The notes beneath the pieces were generated by a model. The model was not told the DNA's origin. It was given only the letters and a program-made list of their open reading frames with translations, and ran no database searches. Below are positions 50,233-63,982 of a stretch of DNA of 64,000 bases, one piece after another. The stretch's first letter is position 1. The number at the start of each line of letters is the position of its first letter. This DNA comes from Ianthella basta. Its lineage: Eukaryota; Porifera; Demospongiae; Verongiida; Ianthellidae. The position numbers and the translations under genes were made by a program. Where the stretch lies: assembly GCA_964019415.1 (NCBI GenBank), contig OZ025879.1, positions 1 through 64,000 on the forward strand, read 5' to 3'.

Positions 50233-53200
50233 CAGGGGCCTCCAGTACTACCTACAGGGCCTCCAGTACTACCTATAGGGCCTCCAGTGCTACCTACAGG
50301 GCCTCCAGTACTACCTATAGGGCCTCCAGTGCTACCTACAGGGCCTCCAGTATTACCTATAGGGCCTCCAGTACTACCTACAGGGCCTCCAGTATTACCT
50401 ATAGGGCCTCCAGTATTACCTATAGGGCCTCCAGTATTACCTACAGGGCCTCCAGTACTACCTACAGGGCCTCCAGTATTACCTATAGGGCCTCCAGTAC
50501 TACCTACAGGGCCTCCAGTACTACCTACAGGGCCTCCAGTATTACCTATAGGGCCTCCAGTACTACCTACAGGGCCTTTAGTATTACCTACAGGGCCTCC
50601 AGTACTACCTACAGGGCCTCCAGTACTACCTACAGGGCCTCCAGTACTACCTACAGGGCCTCCAGTATTACCTATAGGGCCTCCAGTATTACCTATAGGG
50701 CCTCCAGTATTACCTACAGGGCCTCCAGTACTACCTACAGGGCCTCCAGTATTACCTATAGGGCCTCCAGTACTACCTACAGGGCCTCCAGTACTACCTA
50801 CAGGGCCTCCAGTATTACCTATAGGGCCTCCAGTACTACCTACAGGGCCTTTAGTATTACCTACAGGGCCTCCAGTACTACCTACAGGGCCTCCAGTACT
50901 ACCTACAGGGCCTCCAGTACTACCTACAGGGCCTCCAGTACTACCTACAGGGCCTCCAGTATTACCTACAGAGCCTCCAGTACTACCTACAGGGCCTCCA
51001 GTACTACCTACAGGGCCTCCAGTATTACCTATAGGGCCTCCAGTATTACCATAGGGCCTCCAGTACTACCTATATGGCCTCCAGTATTACCTACAGGGCC
51101 TCCAGTATTACCTATATGGCCTCCAGTATTACCTACAGGGCCTCCAGTATTACCTATAGGGCCTCCAGTATTACCTATAGGGCCTCCAATATTACCTATA
51201 TGGCCTCCAGTACTACCTATAGGGCCTCCAGTATTACCTATAGGGCCTCCAGTGCTACCTATAGGGCCTCCAGTACTACCTACAGGGCCTCCAGTATTAC
51301 CTATAGGGCCTCCAGTATTACCTATAGGGCCTCCAGTATTACCTATATGGCCTCCAGTGCTACCTATAGGGCCTCCAGTATTACCTACAGGGCCTCCAGT
51401 ATTTCCTATAGGGCCTCCAGTATTACCTATAGGGCCTCCAGTATTACCTATAGGGCCTCCAGTGCTACCTACAGGGCCTCCAGTATTACCTATAGGGCCT
51501 CCAGTATTACCTATATGGCCTCCAGTACTACCTATAGGGCCTCCAGTATTACCTATATGACCTCCAGTGCTACCTATAGGGCCTCCAGTACTACCTACAG
51601 GGCCTCCAGTATTACCTACAGGGCCTCCAGTATTACCTATAGGGCCTCCAGTATTACCTACAGGGCCTCCAGTATTACCTACAGGGCCTCCAGTACTACC
51701 TATAGGGCCTCCAGTACTACCTACAGGGCCTCCAGTACTACCTATAGGGCCTCCAGTACTACCTATAGGGCCTCCAGTACTACCTACAGGGCCTCCAGTA
51801 CTACCTACAGGGCCTCCAGTACTACCTACAGGGCCTCCAGTATTACCTATAGGGCCTCCAGTACTACCTACAGGGCCTTTAGTATTACCTACAGGGCCTC
51901 CAGTACTACCTACAGGGCCTCCAGTACTACCTACAGGGCCTCCAGTACTACCTACAGGGCCTCCAGTGCTACCTATAGGGCCTCCAGTACTACCTACAGG
52001 GCCTCCAGTATTACCTATAGGGCCTCCAGTATTACCTATAGGGCCTCCAGTATTACCTACAGGGCCTCCAGTACTACCTACAGGGCCTCCAGTATTACCT
52101 ATAGGGCCTCCAGTACTACCTACAGGGCCTCCAGTACTACCTACAGGGCCTCCAGTATTACCTATAGGGCCTCCAGTACTACCTACAGGGCCTTTAGTAT
52201 TACCTACAGGGCCTCCAGTACTACCTACAGGGCCTCCAGTACTACCTACAGGGCCTCCAGTACTACCTACAGGGCCTCCAGTACTACCTACAGGGCCTCC
52301 AGTATTACCTACAGAGCCTCCAGTACTACCTACAGGGCCTCCAGTACTACCTACAGGGCCTCCAGTATTACCTATAGGGCCTCCAGTATTACCATAGGGC
52401 CTCCAGTACTACCTATATGGCCTCCAGTATTACCTACAGGGCCTCCAGTATTACCTATATGGCCTCCAGTATTACCTACAGGGCCTCCAGTATTACCTAT
52501 AGGGCCTCCAGTATTACCTATAGGGCCTCCAATATTACCTATATGGCCTCCAGTACTACCTATAGGGCCTCCAGTATTACCTATAGGGCCTCCAGTGCTA
52601 CCTATAGGGCCTCCAGTACTACCTACAGGGCCTCCAGTATTACCTATAGGGCCTCCAGTATTACCTATAGGGCCTCCAGTATTACCTATATGGCCTCCAG
52701 TGCTACCTATAGGGCCTCCAGTATTACCTACAGGGCCTCCAGTATTTCCTATAGGGCCTCCAGTATTACCTATAGGGCCTCCAGTATTACCTATAGGGCC
52801 TCCAGTGCTACCTACAGGGCCTCCAGTATTACCTATAGGGCCTCCAGTATTACCTATATGGCCTCCAGTACTACCTATAGGGCCTCCAGTATTACCTATA
52901 TGACCTCCAGTGCTACCTATAGGGCCTCCAGTACTACCTACAGGGCCTCCAGTATTACCTACAGGGCCTCCAGTATTACCTATAGGGCCTCCAGTATTAC
53001 CTACAGGGCCTCCAGTATTACCTACAGGGCCTCCAGTACTACCTATAGGGCCTCCAGTACTACCTACAGGGCCTCCAGTACTACCTATAGGGCCTCCAGT
53101 ACTACCTATAGGGCCTCCAGTACTACCTACAGGGCCTCCAGTACTACCTACAGGGCCTCCAGTACTACCTACAGGGCCTACAGTATTACCTATAGGGCCT

Positions 53201-54309
53201 CCAGTATTACCTATAGGGCCTCCAGTACTACCTATATGGCCTCCAGTATTACCTACAGGGCCTCCAGTATTACCTATATGGCCTCCAGTATTACCTACAG
53301 GGCCTCCAGTATTACCTATAGGGCCTCCAGTATTACCTATAGGGCCTCCAATATTACCTATATGGCCTCCAGTACTACCTATAGGGCCTCCAGTATTACC
53401 TATAGGGCCTCCAGTGCTACCTATAGGGCCTCCAGTACTACCTACAGGGCCTCCAGTATTACCTATAGGGCCTCCAGTATTACCTATAGGGCCTCCAGTA
53501 TTACCTATATGGCCTCCAGTACTACCTATAGGGCCTCCAGTATTACCTACAGGGCCTCCAGTATTTCCTATAGGGCCTCCAGTATTACCTATAGGGCCTC
53601 CAGTATTACCTATAGGGCCTCCAGTGCTACCTACAGGGCCTCCAGTATTACCTATAGGGCCTCCAGTATTACCTATATGGCCTCCAGTACTACCTATAGG
53701 GCCTCCAGTATTACCTATATGGCCTCCAGTGCTACCTACAGGGCCTCCAGTACTACCTACAGGGCCTCCAGTATTACCTACAGGGCCTCCAGTATTACCT
53801 ACAGGGCCTCCAGTATTACCTACAGGGCCTCCAGTACTACCTACAGGGCCTCCAGTACTACCTATAGGGCCTCCAGTACTACCTACAGGGCCTCCAGTAC
53901 TACCTATAGGGCCTCCAGTACTACCTACAGGGCCTCCAGTGCTACCTACAGGGCCTCCAGTACTACCTACAGGGCCTCCAGTACTACCTACAGGGCCTAC
54001 AGTATTACCTATAGGGCCTCCAGTATTACCTATAGGGCCTCCAGTACTACCTATATGGCCTCCAGTATTACCTACAGGGACTCCAGTATTACCTATATGG
54101 CCTCCAGTATTACCTATAGGGCCTCCAGTACTACCTACAGGGCCTCCAGTATTACCTATAGGGCCTCCAGTATTACCTACAGGGCCTCCAGTATTACCTA
54201 TAGGGCCTCCAGTACTACCTATATGGCCTCCAGTGCTACCTACAGGGCCTCCAGTGCTACCTATAGGGCCTCCTGTCATACCCTATACTGGCTCCAGTGC
54301 TATAGGGGT
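50233..54309. repeat. 21-bp minisatellite I with higher-order repeats
   Basis: About 190 units of GGGCCTCCAGT-ATTACCTATA, varying mainly at ATTACC/ACTACC/GCTACC and CTACAGGG/CTATAGGG/CTATATGG. A marker unit one base short (TTACCATAGGG) occurs at about 51,050 and 52,393, and the pattern of variants repeats at 1,343 bp, exactly 64 units minus that base. A second period of 819 bp (39 units) links about 52.5-53.4 and 53.3-54.2 kb. The period of 21 keeps three frames open (GPPVLPI and ASSITYR forward, GGPIGNT reverse, up to 644 residues). That openness is a by-product of the unit, not evidence of a protein. Confidence 0.95.
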
Positions 54310-54698
54310 ATCCCCTTTCTCTTATTATGCGCTGTGATCGCCGATAAATAAACAAGTGGTGAGGTCGTCTGCTGCCCTGGTCAGGCTCCCGCGCGCTACC
54401 AACGATGGCGATGGATCTCAGTCGAAGGACGAGGACTGTTTTGTGGGTGTACATCGTGGCTGCCGAGGCCGACAGCGAAAGTGACCTTGGGACGTTCGTT
54501 GTGTATCTTCAGTCCTTGGGCAATGGATTTGAGCTGAGGTGACAGGACACACACACAGTCTGCACGGGGTGGCGGTGGGTGGCTGTACGAGTTTTATTGG
54601 GGTAGCTACAGGATGCCCGTACTTCAGCGATATATATTCGGAAACAGACTTAGTCACTAATCTAGTTTCGGCCACAGACTGACCGACTTCGTTCATCT
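54310..54698 (+). other. Unique spacer with a possible short first exon
   Basis: A 45-codon frame at 54,405-54,542 starts at a well-placed ATG (ACGATGG), reads MAMDLSRRTRTVLWVYIVAA then an acidic stretch, and ends at a usable AG/GTGACA donor. It could be an alternative first exon of the following gene: its phase fits a stretch at 54,837-54,946 (EQLAQGGSGVRAQVEATG) that is intronic in the model given here. An AATAAA on the minus strand lies near 54,594. None of this is strong. Confidence 0.25.
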
Positions 54699-55343
54699 AT
54701 GGAGCAAGTCCTACGCGGCAAGCACCGCTGGAGAGCAGCACAAGGACATACTGCAGCTCAAGTGAGGAGTCTGGTCTCCCGCAGTGACGGTGAGATGCAC
54801 ATTCTGGCTGTTAGCCCATTCTCTAATTGCACTGTTCTGCAGTGAGCAACTGGCTCAGGGTGGCTCGGGGGTGCGGGCTCAAGTGGAGGCCACAGGCTCA
54901 GCCACTCTGGTGTGGTGTGGTACACAAGCTGTACTGACTTCTGCAGGTGCCGTTAGCGCACAAGAGCTGCAGCCCCTTGTAGTCCATTCAGTTGAGGGCA
55001 TGCATGCATCCCAGCGGGCCTTACTCGGTGAGCAACAGCCATTGGCTATTTCACGATATCCTTGCATGCTAATTGCAGTGTTTGTTGTTTTCGGTTTAGC
55101 TTTGGAGAGAAAACTGGAGCACGGACAAGTAACTGTGAGGTCTCACAGCACTAACAGGTGAAGGTCTATACACACAGGATCACCTCCCCCCTCCACACAC
55201 AGTCCCCTTTGCAGGTAGAGACCAACACTACAGTCAAGACAGGAACAAGTCACAAGGCACGGAGACCGCCAGGTCAAAGCATCGTCAACCCTCTGAACAA
55301 GCGGCGGAAGGCAGCAGGTGGCGTGCAGTTTAATGAGCAATAG
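54699..55343 (+). CDS. Unrecognised 109-residue conserved-looking protein
   Basis: Four exons, 54,699-54,789, 54,947-55,027, 55,100-55,128 and 55,215-55,343, join with matching phases into 109 residues from MEQVLRGKHRWRAAQ to a TAG. The first two thirds look helical (SAQELQPLVVHSVEGMHASQ, ALERKLEHGQ). The C-terminus is basic (RRPPGQSIVNPLNKRRKAAG) and could be a nuclear localisation signal. Introns 1 and 3 have clear branch-like TACTGAC and CACTAAC sequences before pyrimidine-AG. I cannot name the family. It ends tail to tail with RPS16, 123 bp away. The short third exon is the least certain part. Confidence 0.55.
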
Positions 55344-55466
55344 ACTGTCATTTTACAGAACACTCCCTTCACTGACTTGACCCAGCCCACACATACAGAG
55401 ATGGACGGGCTTGAACAAAATGCAGAATCTCACAATATGACCAATAGCAGTTTGCATGCAAACACA

Positions 55467-56201
55467 TCAGCGATAAGACTTTTGAAATCTTGCACGGGCT
55501 CCCGGGCCACCAAACTTCTTGGGCTCACATCGTCTGGGATCAGCCACTAGCAGTGAGCGGTCATACTGGATCAGAATGTCTCGAATCTCCTTTTTGGAGG
55601 CCTCATCTACATCTGTTACAGGAAGCAAGACAGAAGAACAACTCATGATTACTACTGGGCTAGACAGAATACGAGATGAGCACTCACACTTCTGGTAGTA
55701 AGCCACCAGGGCCTTTGAGATAGCCTGTCGAATGGCTGCAAGAGAAGTAGGCTGCATATCGTCACAGGAGCACAGATAACTTTCGCACGCAAAGGCAACG
55801 CCCACATACCGTAAATCCTTGCCACGTGTCCCCCGCCCTTCACTCGCACTCGAATGTCCACCCCCTCAAACTTCTCCTTTCCCAGCAAAAGCAATGGCTC
55901 CTCCAGCTGTGAGAGAGAAAGAGCGAAAATTGGCTGAAAACAGGCCTACCACTTCTGCAAGCAAACCACAATACCTTATATCTTAAGGTGGCAGGCTCCA
56001 CTAAATGAAGGGGGAAACCATTCACTTTAATCAGGCCGTTGCCTTCCTTGCAGTGCGCCACAGCTGTTGCTGTTTTCTGACAACACGCAAACAACAACAA
56101 TAAAGTCCTTAACGCTTCGGCCATCTCATCAAGCCATGTTATTTACGACCTACCTTTCGACCAAATACCTGGACAGAATGAGTAAGGGTCTTTGACGCCA
56201 T
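55467..56201 (-). CDS. RPS16: Small ribosomal subunit protein uS9 (RPS16)
   Basis: Structural protein of the 40S subunit whose C-terminal tail reaches the P-site tRNA. Five exons: 56,201-56,154, 56,076-55,975, 55,906-55,810, 55,735-55,688 and 55,612-55,467, giving 146 residues, the same length as the human protein. Near-identical landmarks run in order: [80 protein letters not shown] and the invariant tail FQKSYR. Introns are 67-77 bp long. It is head to head with CDK9, 66 bp between start codons, and tail to tail with the 109-residue gene. No snoRNA-like box C/D pair was seen in its introns. Confidence 0.97.
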
Positions 56202-56267
56202 TTTTACCTCAAAACAGGGGCACGTGGCTGGACGCGACTGCGCATGTGCAGAGCCACATGCGTGGAA
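56202..56267. promoter_or_regulatory. Bidirectional promoter / 5' leaders of RPS16 and CDK9
   Basis: Only 66 bp separate the two start codons, so both transcripts must start here or within each other's transcribed region. It contains a perfect E-box CACGTG (56,221-56,226) and TGCGCATGTGCA (56,239-56,250), one base from an NRF1 site. There is no TATA box. NRF1-type sites are common in shared housekeeping promoters. Confidence 0.6.
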
Positions 56268-57684
56268 ATGGCGTCTGCTCGAACGTCATATTCTTTTCCG
56301 TATTGCCCAGATGTTACGAAGTATGAGAAGTTAACAAAAGTTGGACAAGGCACTTTTGGGTCAGTATTAGCCCCTTTATCCGTTTGCTCTTCCCATGACA
56401 CTGTGATATTCCCTGGTGTAACACTACTGTGCCACTTCTCTGCACAGAGAGGTGACTAAGGCACGGGACAAGGCTACAGGCAAGCTGGTCGCCCTCAAAA
56501 AGATTAGAATGGAGAACGAAAAAGATGGGGTGCGTGAGACTAGGCAGGGCATGGGGTATGCCACCCCAAAGTGCATGTCCCATACCACTCACCAGATCCT
56601 GGGCTATTAGTACATCCTTATGACAAGGTGTGCCAAAGCAGACATGTTGACTGTGACCACATGTGCTTGACCGCTCCCCACCGTGCAGTTTCCCATGACG
56701 GCTCTGAGGGAGATCCGCATTTTGAAGCTTTTGAAGCACGAGAATGTTGTCAACTTAGTGGAGATATGTCGGTCCAAACGTGAGCCCTGCACATGTAGTG
56801 GTAGTGATGTGCCCTCTACCGGCACCCTCCCCTCCCCCTGCTCAGCCTCGCCGTACAACAGGGACAAGGGCACCATCTTCTTAGTGCTGGAGTTTTGTGA
56901 GCATGACTTGGCAGGGTTGCTAAGCGACCACCAGATCCGGTTTCCCCTTGGGGAGATCAAGAAGCTGTTATGCCAGCTCTTCAATGGTCTCTACTTCATT
57001 CACCAGAATAAGGTCCTCCACAGGGACATGAAGGCCTCCAACATCCTCATCACTAAAGACGGTGTCCTGAAGCTTGCTGACTTTGGCCTTGCTCGCATGT
57101 TCAGTCCTGCCAAGAGCCAGCGCTTCACCAACCGTGTGGTGACACTCTGGTACCGTCCTCCAGAGATTCTGCTGGGTGACCGCCACTACGGCCCTGCCAT
57201 CGACCTGTGGGGGGCAGGGTGTGTGATGGCTGAAATGTGGACACGCAGTCCTATCCTGCAGGGAAGCACAGAGCAGCACCAGTTGGAGCTCATCAGCATC
57301 CTCTGTGGGTCCATCTCCCCAGAGGTGTGGCCAGGCGTGGAGACCCTGGAGCTCTTCACAAAGATGAAGCTGCCCGAGAAGCAGAGCCGCAAGGTCAAGG
57401 ACCGACTGCGGCACCACGTCAAGGACCACCATGCAGTGGACCTGTTGGAGCGCCTCCTGACACTCGACCCTAAGAAACGCATCGACTGTGATGGTGCCTT
57501 AAATCACGACTTCTTCTGGACAGACCCCATGCCAAGTGACCCTCGCAACACACTCAAGCACTTGCAAACTTCCCACTTTGAAATTCTAGCACCACGCCCC
57601 AGAGCAGGCCCCGCCCCCCCTCCCCAGCCGGCCACCCACCTCACCTCACAGGTCTCCTCAGCTGTACACGACCGCGTGTACTAG
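56268..57684 (+). CDS. CDK9: Cyclin-dependent kinase 9 (P-TEFb catalytic subunit)
   Basis: With cyclin T it phosphorylates RNA polymerase II CTD, DSIF and NELF to release paused polymerase. Exons 56,268-56,359, 56,448-56,529, 56,689-56,779 and 56,846-57,684 give 367 residues (human 372). Visible in order: glycine loop KVGQGTFGEV, VALKK lysine, PMTALREIRIL (the PITALRE helix with I to M), FCEHDLAGLL, catalytic loop HRDMKASN, DFGLAR, T-loop FTNRVVTLWYRPPE with the activating threonine, GPAIDLWGAGC, and RIDCDGALNHDFFW. An upstream in-frame ATG (56,244) would add eight residues, but 56,268 fits the family better. The intron at 56,780-56,845 has no stop and keeps frame. The 3' end converges on the ZFAND4-like gene. 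Confidence 0.96.
56780..56845 (+). other. Stop-free, in-frame 66-bp intron of CDK9
   Basis: Bounded by GTGAGC and a pyrimidine-rich CCCCTGCTCAG. Its length is a multiple of three and it has no stop, so unspliced it would add 22 residues between CRSK and SPYNR. Splicing it out restores exact alignment with other CDK9 proteins at this site, which is why I treat it as an intron. Confidence 0.85.
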
Positions 57685-57772
57685 TGCAGCACACACCATA
57701 CACTGCACACATGTACAGAACAATGCTATTTACAATGAAAATATTTAAAGGGCTGTTGCCCGTTCATTAAAA
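57685..57772. terminator. Shared 3' region of CDK9 and ZFAND4-like gene
   Basis: Only 88 bp lie between the two stop codons. ATTAAA on the plus strand near 57,766 is a likely poly(A) signal for CDK9 and already falls next to the neighbour's stop codon, so the two transcripts probably overlap at their 3' ends. Confidence 0.45.
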
Positions 57773-59101
57773 TCAAATTTTTGGAAGCTTTGGTGCTGTG
57801 ACAACTGGGTTCTCTCGCGTTATGCTCTCCTTCCCTGCTGCCTTGTAGTCGAAGGAGCAGGAGTGCTCCTCTGCATAGCGATGCTTGCAGCAGAAGGACC
57901 CGCCACACCTGTAAGAGGCAGAGCAGACAACCGATGAGCCATGCCAGATCCCAACTTCCTGGACAGCACACTCACCGGCATGGAAATGAAGATGAAATGC
58001 CTGTTTTGCGGCCACACTCATCGCAGCGCCCCACTCGCCGAGGTCGCTTCCTGGGGTCCAGCAAGCTGGGGGACTGCACTGTGATGTTTGCCCGACCCTC
58101 TGTAATCTGCAAGCGCGACAGAAATCAGCAATAACAGACAGCACATTGCTCACAGCTCAGCACACAAGCATACTCTTGGCAGGGTGCCAAATGATCTGTG
58201 AGTGGACATCTCATGTGATAACGTGTCCAGCTGGCCTTTGCTCCTGCGTGGAAGGAGCTGCTGCGAGTGCCAGCGTTTCATCTCGCGCATCTGCCCTTTG
58301 ATCTTATCCACCTTCTCCTGCATGGCTTCACGTTCCCTCCGCATCACAGTGGAGGGGCGTGAGCACGCTGACGGCTGGCCATGCCTGAGCCAACAGCGGA
58401 GGGGGAGGAGGTACAGCTACTGGCCCTTCAACAACCAGTCACATGCACACCTTTTCTCCTTATCCTTTCCTCTCCTGAGTGGCACCTTGGTACCCCACAT
58501 CCTGCACAAGACCAATGGCTGACCCATGTCTTCCTCCTCGTCGTCGTACCTCAACTCACTACCATCATCCATGGGCACTGGGGATGGAGGGGCACAAGCT
58601 GGTCTTTCTATTCCGCAGACACACACACAGACACACGCACGCACAGACACACCTGCAGCTGTCTGGATGGGTCCTCCCCGCATTGCCACCAGCAGCTGCA
58701 GGCGAGCCCCGTCCGGTACTCTAAATGGACAGCAGCATACAAGGACAGGAGAAGGCGGCGTGACCCAATGCGGATGCACTCAGCGTGACCCTGGCAGGTT
58801 CTTCACCGCACCGCCAACCTCACCCGTACTCCAGCAGACAGGCGTCATCGTGGAGGACGTGGTTGTTGTACACAAGGACTTGCTGGTACACGGGCAGTCC
58901 TGGGCATTAGGACAGAGCATAGCAAGTCTTGAGCGCCGGGACAAGTGGCTCTGCGCGCGTGCACGGATGTAAACAATCACCTTCTAGTCTTTGAATTCTG
59001 GCCTTTATTCCAAGGAATGTTTCAAAAATGCTTATCCGAAGTTCATACACAGTTCCAGTGAGAGTCTCTATTGTAATGTCGACTTCGGTATCCTCTGCCA
59101 T
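57773..59101 (-). CDS. ZFAND4: AN1-type zinc finger and ubiquitin-like domain protein (ZFAND4-like)
   Basis: Seven exons: 59,101-58,981, 58,899-58,824, 58,720-58,653, 58,607-58,524, 58,367-58,174, 58,106-57,976 and 57,908-57,773, about 269 residues. Residues ~8-85 are a ubiquitin-like domain (IETLTGTVYELRIS, IKARIQRLEG, VYQQVLVYNN) ending in LQLLVAMRGGPI, exactly as in ZFAND4. A short acidic stretch and a basic helical segment (REAMQEKVDKIKGQMREMKR) follow. The C-terminal AN1 finger shows the full Cys/His set (CDECGRKTG, PCRCGGSFCCKHRYAEEHSC), and the end NPVVTAPKLPKI matches the family tail. It is far shorter than human ZFAND4 (~730), lacking the long middle. The exon 4/5 junction has alternatives. 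The exact ubiquitin-related role is not established by sequence. Confidence 0.88.
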
Positions 59102-59252
59102 GCCCTCCTAGACTCACTCCTCTCCTCCCCGGACCACCTAGAAGCCAGTGTCTGGTCCACATACGAGGGTTTACGGACACTGTACGTCCGTATATCATTG
59201 GGTGAGAAGGAGGGGTATCCATGGAGACGGCAGACTGCAAACGGAGAAGAAA
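59102..59252. promoter_or_regulatory. Bidirectional promoter of ZFAND4-like and DYDC-like genes, with X-box-like site
   Basis: The 151 bp between start codons must serve both genes. GTATCCATGGAGAC at 59,215-59,228 fits the palindromic GTNNCC-AT-GGNNAC form of an RFX X-box, 24 bp before the DYDC-like start. X-boxes mark cilium genes, and Dpy-30-motif proteins of this type are often ciliary. No TATA box. Confidence 0.4.
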
Positions 59253-59513
59253 ATGGAGGCCAAGTACGTCACCGAAGCTGTTGGAGAGGCGCTTACCTTG
59301 GGCCTAGCAGCAGTGGTGGCTGTAAAGCCGACAGATCCAATCGAGTACCTTGGAAACTGGATGAAGAAACACAGAAGCAACCAGTTGGAACGCGAAAGGG
59401 CGCAGAAGGAGGTCGAAGGCTGCTTGCATGCTTCAGAGGCCTCGGAAGTCGCCCATGAAGCGGAGCACTCGAGTCCTGCAAACGAAAGCAACGATGAAGC
59501 TCAAGCAGACTGA
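59253..59513 (+). CDS. Dpy-30 motif protein, DYDC1/2-like
   Basis: A single-exon frame of 86 residues starting MEAKYVTEAVGEAL. Residues 4-40 form a Dpy-30 motif, the two-helix dimerisation unit that docks amphipathic helices: GLAAVVAVKPTDPIEYLGNW. The DPIEYLGNWMKKHR segment matches DYDC1/DYDC2 (DPIEYLAHW) better than DPY30 itself, which has PIEFLASYLL. A charged helix (QLERERAQKEVEG) and an acidic tail follow. It is shorter than the vertebrate DYDC proteins. Head to head with the ZFAND4-like gene, tail to tail with TGS1. Likely scaffold or radial-spoke-type role, by family analogy only. Confidence 0.75.
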   Translation: MEAKYVTEAVGEALTLGLAAVVAVKPTDPIEYLGNWMKKHRSNQLERERAQKEVEGCLHASEASEVAHEAEHSSPANESNDEAQAD

Positions 59514-59855
59514 TGTGCATGCGCGTGTAATGAACAGTCACCTCACACCTACCTCTCCCCACCTCACACATGTACATTCACACCATTTGTCATGTGATGA
59601 CAGAGCATTAACACACTGACACTGTGAACTGTTTTATGCCAACATGGCGTCATGGGACAGCTAGATCTATAAGTAGCTATGCCGCGTTATATAGCTCTTG
59701 TGGCACCTTAACAAACAGGTGCACAGATCAATGCAGCTTGCATGCATGTGCAGTTGGTATGCTCAAATGCCTTTGCACTGCACAGCAGCAGTGCTGACCA
59801 CAAGGGCTGCTACACTGCAGACAGAATGCACTTATAAAACAAATTGTTGAAGTAT
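59514..59855. other. Convergent intergenic spacer of DYDC-like gene and TGS1
   Basis: 342 bp between the two stop codons. No open frame or repeat of note, and no AATAAA clearly placed for either gene. Presumably 3' untranslated sequence of both. Confidence 0.5.
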
Positions 59856-63189
<3,334 letters not shown>

Positions 63190-63303
63190 ATCTCGAACGA
63201 ACGCGGCCAGTGCGTTTGTTTCACGTTTTTCTCTGGCCGCGCCCCCACTCACCCGTATAAGGCAAGGCGACACAGAGTGTGGCAAGAAGTGGTCGTGGGG
63301 AAG
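63190..63303. promoter_or_regulatory. Bidirectional promoter of TGS1 and ARPC5
   Basis: 114 bp between start codons. Contains a GC-box-like GGCCGCGCCCCCAC (about 63,235-63,248) and, on the plus strand, CGTATAAGG (about 63,255) that could act as a weak TATA element for ARPC5 only if transcription starts very close to its ATG. Confidence 0.55.
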
Positions 63304-63982
63304 ATGTCGAAGAACACGCGAGATGCCAAGTTCAGGACGGTGGACGTAGACGAGTACGATGAGGATAAGTTTCGAGACGATGCTGAGGCGGCCGAGGGAG
63401 AGAGTAACGAGGCGGGTCAGTTCGCCTCGCGCGAGAGCGAAGTGAAGAAGTTGGTGTCAACCAGCAACCTCACTGCAGCGCTCAAGGCCGTCCTGGCCGA
63501 CCCACCCATTAACACCAAGGAGATACAGTTGAAGGTGAGCCCCTTCATCGAGAGCTGGATGGCCGGGCACATGCGCGAAATATTCCATTCAGTCCTCCTC
63601 GAGTGCTTCATTACAAGTGACTGTCGAGGAACGCCGTCACTTAGGGTTTGGCACAGCGACCTGCACATGTTGTGATGTGCTGTTGGCCATGCAGTGGCCA
63701 GCAGTAGTCGGTGCTGCGTGCAGAAGTAGTGTGTGGCTGTTGGCCACCCTTGGGGCAATGGATACAGTGAAGGTGATTGTTTACTGTGATGTGTATTCAC
63801 TGCAGGCAAAGAGCTTTGCCCTGGTCTTGGACGTGCTGACGCGGTTCAAAGCGGCAGATGTACAGAAGGCAGTGGAGACCCTTTCCAGCGATGAACTGGA
63901 TGTGCTTATGAAGTACATTTACCGCGGTTTTGCCGAGCCGACAGAGAACTCGTGTGGCATTCTGTTGACGTGGCACGAGAAG
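63304..63982 (+). CDS. ARPC5: Arp2/3 complex subunit 5 (p16-Arc), 3' end beyond window
   Basis: Smallest subunit of the Arp2/3 actin-branching complex; its N-terminus tethers Arp2 to the rest of the complex. Exons 63,304-63,534 and 63,806-63,982 are in phase and give 136 residues (human 151). Start MSKNTRDAKFRTVDVDEYDE is nearly the human N-terminus. NLTAALKAVLADPPINTK, FKAADVQKAVETL and the highly conserved LMKYIYRGF and LLTWHEK follow. A GTGAGG donor after WHEK shows that at least one more exon, coding the last ~20-30 residues, lies past the right edge. Head to head with TGS1. Confidence 0.95.

Noticed and set aside
52417..54351. 644-codon plus frame and 635-codon minus frame of 7-residue repeats
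   Set aside because: Three long frames overlap on both strands of one 21-bp minisatellite. The variation among units is not codon-biased and the ends run into unrelated sequence.
54418..54696. 92-codon minus frame head to head with the 109-residue gene
   Set aside because: No recognisable domain, low-complexity stretches, and it covers the probable promoter and leader of the neighbouring gene.
54784..55161. Single 125-codon frame as the true gene in this interval
   Set aside because: It starts without a good ATG, reads through two apparent introns, and the four-exon model gives consistent phases and a better C-terminus.
56244..56267. Upstream in-frame ATG as CDK9 start
   Set aside because: It would add eight residues absent from the family and lies inside an NRF1-like promoter motif. 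The ATG at 56,268 has a better context and matches the expected N-terminus length.
56780..56845. Lineage-specific 22-residue insertion in CDK9
   Set aside because: Perfect GT-AG borders, a pyrimidine tract and restored family alignment on removal favour an intron.
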